From: Poa pratensis
Taxonomy: Eukaryota > Streptophyta > Magnoliopsida > Poales > Poaceae
DNA length: 64,000 nucleotides
Assembly (NCBI GenBank): GCA_947311845.1
Contig: CAMZMU010000089.1
Coordinates: 24,701,981 to 24,765,980, forward strand
Direction of reading: 5' to 3'
Position numbers and translations under genes: made by a program. This document shows positions 55,331-64,000 of the stretch, one piece after another. How positions within the stretch are numbered: position 1 is the stretch's first letter; each line of letters opens with the position of its first letter. The notes below the pieces were generated by a model. The model ran no database searches. It saw only the letters and a program-made list of their open reading frames with translations, and was not told where the DNA came from.

Positions 55331-58079
55331 GGCGATATCCAGGATAATATCCTGGCAGCTGCAGCGCATGCAGTGCATTTTTTTGTTGTTGAGGGAATTG
55401 CTAACCTTTATTCACTAGTTAGTGTGCACGTGCACGCACGTCTCCATAATTAAAGCCAACTTTTTAAAATTCTGCCTTTTTATATGAGTTGTCTTTTCTT
55501 CATCTCTAGCATATTTTTAAGACAAAATACTAATTTTTGTGGTATCCTGAACATTTCCACATTTTCTCATAAATCAAGCATAGTGTTTGCAACTCTAATA
55601 GTCAGAAGCCACGACGACCACAAAAGAATCATGCACCTTAACAGATAACAATCAAATCAATCACTATACAATATAATTCGAACATAGAAACATTTGTTGA
55701 AATATTCATAACGAATAACATAATTTAAGACTACAAATGCAGTACGTGCAGATAAATAAACAACAAGGATTCAAATTTGGCCGTTGTGATAAAGCAGAAC
55801 TACCATCTGATCCATTTTTCATGTTAGCACCAAGACTTCAGCAAACCTTGGTATTTAGTTCCTGCAAATAGATATGGACATCACCCTGTAACAAACAAAA
55901 AGCTGCTGTACTGCACAAACTTTTCTCAATTCTATTTCCCTAGTAATTACTACAAAATACCCTGCTCATTAACTTGTTGCATACAGTGTGGTGTTCACAG
56001 CTTCCAAAATGTCTAGTTGATTCAGCTGCAAGAGATGGAGTTGCCGAGGACATACATCTAGTACGAACAAAATCAGGATTCTCGTAGTATTACAACAAGA
56101 TTAAATTAGCACGTGTAGCTACTTTTGTAGGAAAAACCTGCATGGCCCTCTCATGTCGTAAGAGTTCCATACTCATAGAGGACAACATGTAAAAAAAAAT
56201 TAAACTCTTGCATTATAAGAATTTCATATTGAGATCGATCAGTAAAAGAAGTTCCAAATTTCTAAGATATTAGACAAACTCCTCAATAGATTTGAAAACA
56301 TGTGTCCTCTGAATATTCTATCGAAGTTTCAACATTGATTTTAAAAACATATGTACTCTAGTTAGCGGGCAGGTGCATTACACATCTTGACTAATGCAAC
56401 ACCGAGCGATAGAATATACCGAGAAGAATGCCAACATACTAAAGCACACCAAAAAAAGATAGAATTACAACAGCATATATGCACATTAAGTGTAAGAGGA
56501 AGGCTGAGGAAAAAGGAGAAATTCCATACAAGATAAGCATGTATGTACTGTCATTCCAAACTAAAAAATAGCAATAAATGTCCCTATTTACTGCAGAAGA
56601 CAACACCCTTGTTCCTAGAACCTAGAAATACCTTGATATCCCTCGTGGTGTAGTTTCTGCTCCTAGAAGGTCCAACAGCTCCCTGGTTGTGGTTATGTAC
56701 ACCAAAACTGAAGGACAGAAAAAGCTGAATGACTGAAAACGAAATGCCGGACTTCTTCAAGCAGTCTCAGAGATTCAAGAAAATCTAAATTCCAGCCAAA
56801 TCTATTATCTATGTGGTAGTGGTACTGATTGTTTCAACAAGTATAGTTATGAAATGCGTGCATTGTTCTTGGGATATAAGTCCAATTCAGAGCAGCTATT
56901 TTGCACCAAGATGAGATAATTTTGTATGCATATATGAAAGGTCTACGACAGTTCATAGTACTGAATAATTGTACTGACCAGATTTTAGTCCAGTGAGCGG
57001 GATATCTCTGCAGCAAGGTTGCATTTGTCACAAGAAAAAAGGCAATTCAAAGTCTATCTCCTAGTTAAAAGTAAGAAAGATAGGAAGAGAACAACTAATG
57101 TACGCAAAGTTGGACAAGCTCTTTCAGAGATAGGATCATCGTTCAACATGGAATGTCGGGTTAATCCTTCCATCCTTGGGCATGTGTATGTGCCATTATC
57201 AGTTAACTTATTCCATCCCTGGCCTCTGAGTTCAGTTTGAAATTTTCTTTTAGACTCTTGTCCAAGGTAATGTGAGGATGTACGACCATGGTATTAAACG
57301 GAAGGCAGTGCAATATGGAAACAGTTAATGGACACTAAAATCTTTCCAGACATTCATGAACATAATGGGTTGAACACGCGTACCTGCAAAATTTTCACAT
57401 CCAAATTCTGTGCCAATCATGCGTGTGCCGCTCAACCGTCTAACCTGCAACAATATATTGATGTAAATAATTGATCACAGCTTGAAAGCACAAAAGCTCA
57501 ACCTGAATCTTACACCTGCTCGACTAATCCGATGTAGCCAAAAGAAAACATGATATCAGTGTCAGTTTCACATCTAATTTTAACCAATCAGACAAGCCAC
57601 TATCTTATTAACAACATTTCTGTTTATTGATCTTCATATCATGTGCCTGGAAAATGTTGTTGGTGCATGAACTCAAAATGTACATAGCATGAACATATTT
57701 GCAGAATTAGAAAAATGCATACCTGCTATCAATGGTGTCAATCAAAGAATCATACGTACATAAGCTGATGTAAAAAGTAATGAGCTGCATCCTTCAAGAT
57801 ACAATGCAGATTAATTTCCATATGACCAACTAACATATTTATGGCAAGTTTGGCTTTCTGCGATCTCGGCAAGTGTTGTGGACAAATGATTACATCTCAC
57901 AGGCTTGAGTGCCTATTTCCCATAAGCAAAAAATTGTCAAATATTCAGCCTGACGAAAGAAAAGTAGACGATAGAAAACGCTTGGCTGCACTTTATCACA
58001 GTCAGAACGAATCATGTAGAGTTGCAGACGCCATTGCTGGCACCTAATTCCTGTCCATTGACGGGATTAGAGCTTTAGC

Positions 58080-58560
58080 AGCCGGAATCGGACGTGAGTT
58101 GCTAACGTCGGCTCACGCTGCTGCGCGGGAGGCTGGGGAGGCGCAGAATCGGGGGAGCGCGTCAAATCGTGGATCGGGATGCTGGCGGCGGTGGACGACA
58201 TGTTGCTCCGGCCGTCGGGGTTGTCGGAGTCACCTTCGCCCGTGCTCTGCGCCTCTGCCTACGAGCAGACCTAGATCCGGTCAGCCGCGCCGGGGCCGCC
58301 TTCAGCGGGACTCGACGGAGGTCGTGGAGCTCTCCCGCTCGGTGGCCGCACCGTGCTTCCCCTTGGAGGGCGCGGCCGTCACCGGCCACGCCAAACGCCA
58401 GCTACTCCGACAGACGTCGGAACGGCGGAGGAGGGTGGCGCTGCACGGCGGTGAGTGGAATGAGGGATGTGGCCGTGACGACGGGCGGGATAAGCGGGCG
58501 TCGTGCGTCGGTGTTCGGTTGCCATCGTGGACTCGTGGTGCGTCCCTTTTTTTAGGAGAC
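58080..58560 (-). pseudogene. Possible captured first-exon fragment (unknown gene)
   Basis: On the minus strand a GC-rich stretch reads for instance TGEGDSDNPDGRSN then MSSTAASIPIHDLTRSPDS, before AT-rich sequence below 58080. All three frames are partly open and none is recognised. It lies about 250 bases inside the Helitron 5' end, where gene fragments are often carried. Confidence 0.3.
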
Positions 58561-58911
58561 AGAGGAGACGCAGAATGCGGGGAGGAGAGGAAGCGGGGTA
58601 CGCGTAGCAATAATTTTTCGGGCAGAACATGTCCTGCCAAGGTCGACAGGATGAATCTGGACCATCAAACTGATTATAATATGATCAGACCATCACGGGC
58701 TGTTAGATTTTATTAGGTGAGGAGGATCCGAGGGCACTGGTTGATCTGGGTACGCTGCTTTTGGTGGACATAGAGAAGTTAAAGTTGGCTCTTTTATTAG
58801 TAGTGTAGATGTAGATGCAAGATACTCATAGGTACATTGATATTATCATGGGTGTGCCTAGCCACACATGGCGACCCACCCATAATGAAGAAGATAACTT
58901 AGCAAGATTTT

Positions 58912-59050
58912 TTTTTTGAGGCGGAACAGTGGGTTTCCCCACTGCAAATTTTGAACCTCACAATCGAGCCTCAAAATTCTGGACTCTCGGCTCATGGCCA
59001 AATGAAACAGCATCAAAAATTGCAGAACGCTTTTTTATCTCCCTGATGAT
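58912..59050 (-). mobile_element. Non-LTR retroelement 3' end, antisense
   Basis: A T run near 58910-58919 followed by GAGGCGGAACAGTGGGTTTCC and CCCCACTGCAAATTTT is, on the minus strand, a LINE-type 3' end with poly(A). It is short and non-coding. Confidence 0.5.
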
Positions 59051-59308
59051 TGCAGAGTGCCTTCCCAACGTGCCATTCTTTACATCCTCCACAACACTCT
59101 AGCAATCCGATGCTATGTGATAATGTGAACCTTGGTAATCTGGAGATCATGCCTCTGCTCGCATGCTCGCATGCTCGCGACCACCGATTCTGCCTGGGCC
59201 ACTTGACGCCATGGCTTATGGGCCGTATTTACAAGAGCCTTATACATGCATGCCAGCCAAAGCGCAACGCAACGCAACGAGGAGACCGGCTGCGTAAAAG
59301 TGTGTGTG

Positions 59309-59500
59309 TGTTTTTTTTTTTTTTTGCGAAATCCTGCTAAGATATGCTCGCCTCAAGCATTCATTCAAGATATATGGCAGACATTAATTTGGCCCGAGAA
59401 ATAAAAAGCGCACAATTAATTCTTCGCAAAATAAATAGAGGTGCGTCGGAACGACGGCCATTATCGCCGAGGAGTTGAGCTTGGGACAGCGCAGTACGTA
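59309..59500. repeat. Dispersed repeat overlapping the PABP promoter region
   Basis: A T run (about 59309-59324) leads into a block whose two halves recur at 53415-53530 and 54549-54645. The T run suggests the minus-strand 3' end of a short retroelement. The right limit, GACAGCGCAGT, is shared with the 54.6-kb copy. Confidence 0.7.
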
Positions 59501-59611
59501 GCTAGCCACAGTACAACCACCCACAAGCCCTACCGAGCTAGCTTGGCCTTCCTGCCCTCGTCGTCTTCGCCGGCTCCTCTCCTCCGGTTAGTGAGAACGT
59601 TCGCACCGCCA
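59428..59611 (+). promoter_or_regulatory. Putative core promoter and leader of the PABP gene
   Basis: AAAATAAATAG at 59428-59438 could act as a TATA box about 175 bases before the ATG, followed by a CT-rich leader. The candidate box lies inside the dispersed repeat. Confidence 0.35.
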
Positions 59612-62600
59612 ATGGCAAGCCTTCCGCCCCTGGCCTCTATGGCGACACCGCCTCCTGCACCTGCAAGTTCGCGAGCCTCCACGGCAATGCCGAGGCCGAG
59701 CCGGCCGCTCTTGGCCCCGATTGCTACGCCATTTCCTGCACCTCCGGCTGAGCCGGCCGTCGGCTCGAGGGCCTCCCTTTACGTTGGTGACCTCGACCGG
59801 GGCGTCGCCGAGGGACAGCTCTACGCGATCTTCAGCCAGGTCGCCCCCGTGACGTCTCTCCGTGTCTGCCGCGACCTCGCCGGCAGCTCGCTTGGCTACG
59901 GATTCGTCAACTTCCACTCTCGGGAGGACGGTGCGTGTCTCATCATTATTTTCACCTTTTTGTACTATCGTCGTTTGGATTTGATCTGCTGTAGCATGCA
60001 TGCTACTCCGTAGTAGATAGTACTATATTATGTTTTAGGGCTGCTAGGTGTTAGATCTGGTTGGTTGTGAATTATTAGGATGGCTAGATTCTGATACAAG
60101 TTGTAGTCCTCTCTTTAGTGGAGTTCTATTTTAATGTTCTAATCACAAATCCAGGTGAGGTTTTGGGTTTTCGATAGGATTCATAGGAATGTACGTTGAG
60201 AGTGCGATCTGCCATTTCTTCGTTAGTTGTAGATCATGTTACTTTGTGTTGGAATCGGAGTCCGAATCCGAATCGGGTCTCCGATCTGGCAAGAAATTGA
60301 TAAGGAAATTATGTTAGAGTCTGGCTCGAATCCGGTGTGGGGTCATGCTACTTTGGTCTCAACGCGAGTGTTGGAATCGGAATCCGAATCCGAATCGGGT
60401 CTCCGATTTAGCAAGAAATTGACCCTATCCACTCTCGTCTAGTTTTCAGGTTCCCTTTCAGGGGAGGAGGATATTTCGATGATTTCTCCCTCTGTAAGAA
60501 AATTATGTTGGAATCCGACTCGGGTCTGATGTGGGGTCATGTTACTTTGGTCTCAACGCGAGTGTTAGAATCGTAATCCGAATCCAAATCGAGTCTCTAA
60601 TCTGGCAAGAAATTGATAAGGAAATTATGTTGGAATCCGACTCCGAATCCAGTGTGGGATTTAGCAAAAACAGCTAGACACTCTCTTGTTGCAATACATA
60701 GTGTGGTCTATCTGCTTATATATGTGTATCATAAATGAAATGACACGTTTCTATCTTTGGTGTTGTCTCGGTGTCACACTTGGAAGTTGAATCGAATAGC
60801 GAGAAACTGTAAATATTTTAAAAATTGATTGTACGGTTTGTTTTCTAGTTAACTATTTTCCATGAGTGAATGGCTTCATAAATTATGCATGAAAAGTAGG
60901 GAGTTTTGAACATAAGTAAAATATGTTTGAGTTAAAATTTGGTTAAGATATCGATGAAGCTTGTGCAGTGTGGTGTTCAAGCATGCTACCATGTATGTGC
61001 TGGGTAGACTACATAATCACCTGGAGCTATTCAAATTTGAAACAATTTTATCTGTTTATCGTGCAACAACATTGAAGAGCAATATCCAATTAGTTAATTA
61101 TGGATTGTCTTTGGAATGTTATACATTTGATAATGATATGTTGAATATATGTAAATGGTTATGCAGATGTTTTGTGTTATAATATTTTAGGGTTTTTTGG
61201 TGGTAGATTTGCTGTAAAATTTTGGAATTGATGTAGCATGCATACTCGGAGATAAATTATTTTACAGCTTGTTTGGTGCTAGTTCTTGTTTGTGAAGAAT
61301 CCGATTAGTGATACAAGTTGTGGTCATCGATGTTTAGAAGGTCTATTTCTTTGTAGAAGTTTGATTTTGTTGTTTTGATCAGTAAAGAGATTTTCTATGA
61401 GATTTTATGTAGATAGAGTAACGATATGTCGTATAGTAACTAGTTATACACCATCCTGCCCAAAAATAGTTACATGTCTTGAAATCCGAATCCGATTCGG
61501 ATGCCCTTAGACCAAAGGAATACATGAAACTTGTGTCGAATCCGACTCGGGGTAGTTGTATGATTTGGCAAAAAACAACTAAGAACACAATATAGTTTTT
61601 TATCTACTTATTTATTATTGTTTTAGTAAAATTGACGTGTTCCTATTTTTGTGTGTGTATATGCTTATTTGTCGTATTTCATCTATGAGTTGAGTCACTT
61701 AGCGAAAAAATGTTTTATTTTTAAAATGGAATCACATATTTGTGTTCAAGTTAACAAGACTCATTGTTGTTTTCCTTGAGTGACTGGCTTAATTTATTTC
61801 CTTAATTTTTTCAAGTGGAAAGTTTGCTAAGAACAACCCTATGCAGTGTTAAATGTGCTACTATATATGTACTAGGAAATTGCATGACCACGTCGTGACT
61901 CTAGCTATTATATGATTATGCTATTTGAATTTGTGTGTATGCATTTATTCATTACGAGGCAATTTACTAGTCATGGTGGTAGCTACAAACCATGGGATTA
62001 TGCGGCTATTTAAGCCGTATATACCTGTTTTAGCTTGTTTTCATAGTAGAGCACGGATTTTTGGTTAGGTATGCTACATTCTTTGAAGAAAGAGTAGGTT
62101 CTGCTATTTAAGACTTAGAGGAAAACTGGTTTCAAGATTTTGAAAACAAATAGTTTTTGGTCGTCTTTTTAGGGTTGACTTTGAGTTGACTTTTCCATTG
62201 ACTTTTAAAAATAATCATAACAATCGAGCTATAACTTGAAACTAATTCAAAGTTACTTTAGGATAATCCATCCTATCAACTCTAATGTTAACATCCCCTG
62301 CCCCTTGAGAGTATTCTCTTTTTTTCATGACGTATACGGGTGGGTCAAACTAAGGTGTGTAGGTACCACTTCTACTATGACCAGCAGCTTTCATCCATTT
62401 ATTCATCACCTAGCTCCGACAAGTTAGGAGAACTTCTAAATAGTTATTTGTATTGGCTACAGAATATCAGACACCCAATAATGAAATGTTGGACATCCAT
62501 TACTAATATATCATACAATGTGTCGTAGTGTCATGATTACCTATATGTACATGTATACAACATGCCTCTCTACACAAAAAATTTCGTTGTAACAATATTT

Positions 62601-63831
62601 TTATTTTGTATGCATGAATATAATGATAGAAGTTTTATTTTTATTTTTGGTATGCTTACTCAAGCTTGACATTAAAATTAGTTTATAACTAACTCATATA
62701 TGATTCTTTGCAGCCAAGCGTGCATTGGAAACTTTGAATTATCTCCATGTCAATGGTAAATCCATTCGAGTTATGTTCACAAACAGGAATCCAATGCTGC
62801 GAAATAATGGACATGCGAATGTGTTTATCAAAAATCTCGAGCCAAACATTGACAACAAGGGCTTGAACGACATGTTTTCTCGCTTTGGCACTATCCTTTC
62901 TTGTAAAGTGGCCACTTATTTCCATGGCCAATCAAAAGGATATGGGTTTGTTCAGTTCGAAGATGAAAAATCTGCTACGGACGCCATCAATGGCCTGCAT
63001 GGAATGTTGTCCCATGGCAGGATACTTTTTGTTAGTGTGTTCATTCGTCGTCAAGAGAGGGAACACATTTGTGGCATGAGAAAATTTACAAATGTGTACA
63101 TAAAAAACTTGCCTACAGAATTCACCGAGGATGACCTACATCAAGAGTTTGCACCATTTGGAGAGATTACTAGTGCTATAGTCATACGAGATGCAGATGG
63201 AAAATCTAAATGTTTTGGCTTCGTTAACTATGGGAAACCAGAATATGCTATAGAAGCCATTAGAAATCTTAATGGGAAGATGGTCAAGGATATGATTTTG
63301 TATGTTGGAAGAGCTCAGAAAAAGACAGAAAGAAAATCTGAGCTCAAAGCCAAGTCTGAGCGTGAGAGAACTGAGAAATTCAAAAAGAATGAAGGGCTCA
63401 ACCTGTACTTAAAGAATCTAGATGATAGTATAAATGATGTTTATCTTAGAAACATATTTGAGAACTTTGGCGAGATAGTATCATGCAAGGTAACTCTCTC
63501 AATTGTGTAATATGCTTCTAGTTTATTTTTTTTGTTATCATGTGTCACTAAGTGTGTGTATGACATTTTTGTAGGTTATGGTTGATTCACAAGGAAGGAG
63601 CAAGGGCTATGGCTTTGTGTCATTTCAAACAGTTGAAGCTGTCCACAAAGCTGTAAGTTCATCACTGTTATTTGTTTATATGGTTTCCTTTGCTTCAAAC
63701 TAAATAGTTTTACTTATGAAATAATTTCAATATTGTGGTAGATTGACGGAATGAATGGGAAGATGGTTGTCAAAAAACCACTATATGTTTGTGTAGCTCA
63801 ACGCAAGGAGGAAAGAAGAGCGGTACTACTA
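59612..63831 (+). CDS. Poly(A)-binding protein (PABP), 3' end outside window
   Basis: This encodes a cytoplasmic poly(A)-binding protein that binds mRNA tails and eIF4G to promote translation and stability. Exons are 59612-59930, 62714-63489, 63575-63652 and 63742-63831, continuing beyond; all introns are GT-AG and the frame is open throughout. A Pro/Ala-rich N-terminus precedes RRM1 (SLYVGDLDRG RNP2, LGYGFVNFHS RNP1, split by intron 1). RRM2 (NVFIKNLEPN, SKGYGFVQFE), RRM3 (NVYIKNLPTEF, SKCFGFVNYG) and the start of RRM4 (NLYLKNLDDS, SKGYGFVSFQ) follow, ending AQRKEERRAVLL. The C-terminal MLLE domain must lie outside. ATG 59612 is chosen because it opens the conserved layout; an in-frame ATG follows at 59639. 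Intron 1 is large (2783 bp). Confidence 0.95.
59931..62713 (+). other. PABP intron 1 (2.8 kb)
   Basis: Donor GACG|GTGCGT and acceptor TTTGCAG|CC, phase 1, joining FHSRED-A-KRALETL. It is AT-rich and contains a tandem block at 60236-60660 and a related stretch near 61478-61565. No gene is seen inside. Confidence 0.9.
60236..60660 (+). repeat. Imperfect tandem repeat rich in GAATCCGA hexamers
   Basis: Three units, starting near 60236, 60345 and 60538, share ATGTTACTTTGGTCTC-like text, GTTGGAATCGGAATCCGA, TCGGGTCTCCGATCTGGC and AAGAAATTGATAAGGAAATT. The second unit holds an extra block of about 80 bases. GAATCCGA/TCGGATTC words recur at 61485-61560. Confidence 0.8.
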
Positions 63832-64000
63832 GTAAGTTTTAATTGTTATTGCATAACACTTTTGTGTAATATGTTACTAGTCACTTGTGGTTTGATTTTA
63901 CTTGGTCATTTTCCTAGTGGATCGTGTGTCCTTAACACTGCCATAACAACATTTGTCCTTTACTAAAGTTTCAATGTGTGTTCACTTAGTTATGCACACT

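Larger units (their letters stand above)
48891..58809 (-). mobile_element. Candidate Helitron, 9.9 kb, with nested inserts and gene-fragment-like islands
   Basis: On the minus strand the 5' end reads TCTACACTACTAATAAAAGA (from 58809), a form common to grass Helitrons. The 3' end reads CCCGT-agcaacgc-ACGGG, seven bases, then CTAG (to 48891), giving the terminal hairpin plus CTRR required. The neighbours are A before TC and T after CTAG, so the insertion is between A and T without duplication. No Rep/helicase is visible, so it is non-autonomous. Inside are LINE remnants, a hAT-like MITE, and GC-rich islands with intron-like AT-rich stretches. 50841-52190 and 55330-58080 have no supported gene. 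Alternative: two Helitrons sharing termini. Confidence 0.68.

Overview
The window is nuclear DNA of a grass, most likely a Pooideae/Triticeae-type genome. I infer this from LTRs resembling BARE/Angela and Sabrina/WHAM elements, Stowaway ends, Helitron ends and GC-rich first exons. Only two host genes are clear: a leucine-rich-repeat receptor kinase (25123-28802, + strand) and the 5' part of a poly(A)-binding protein gene (59612 to the right edge, + strand). Nearly everything else is transposable-element DNA.

Layout. 1-20102 is a nest at least four levels deep. A Tat-lineage Ty3 element (1-7768) sits in the gag of a Tekay-type chromovirus (7769-15175). That chromovirus sits in a BARE-like LTR (15176-16576). 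That LTR lies in or beside a MULE transposase gene (about 16965-20102), whose last exon also carries a complete solo BARE-like LTR (18262-20063). 21200-23890 holds two antisense poly(A)-tailed retroelements, a Stowaway MITE and a foldback element. The receptor kinase follows. 29040-31540 holds a LINE tail and decayed acidic ORFs. 31541-46780 is the 3' part of a second, pol-less Tekay-type element whose very long 3' LTR is split by a complete Sabrina/WHAM-like non-autonomous element (37839-44933, perfect CCTAG target duplication). A decayed hAT transposase (about 47940-48330, - strand) precedes a candidate 9.9-kb Helitron (48891-58809, - strand) that carries LINE remnants, a hAT-like MITE and GC-rich gene-fragment-like islands. 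The PABP gene lies just beyond it.

The most interesting signals are structural. Five hairpins in the Tat 3' region keep their pairing through compensatory changes. The hexamer AGTCGC is strongly over-represented across the same element. Consecutive palindromes in two diverged Tekay LTRs change sequence but keep complementarity. The Helitron termini are well formed.

Caution: many reading-frame breaks are single-base indels. They include two in the receptor kinase that together restore an exact codon count, and most differences between the Sabrina-like LTRs are also 1-nt indels. Some apparent pseudogenization may be assembly error. Family names come from remembered motifs; no database search was run.
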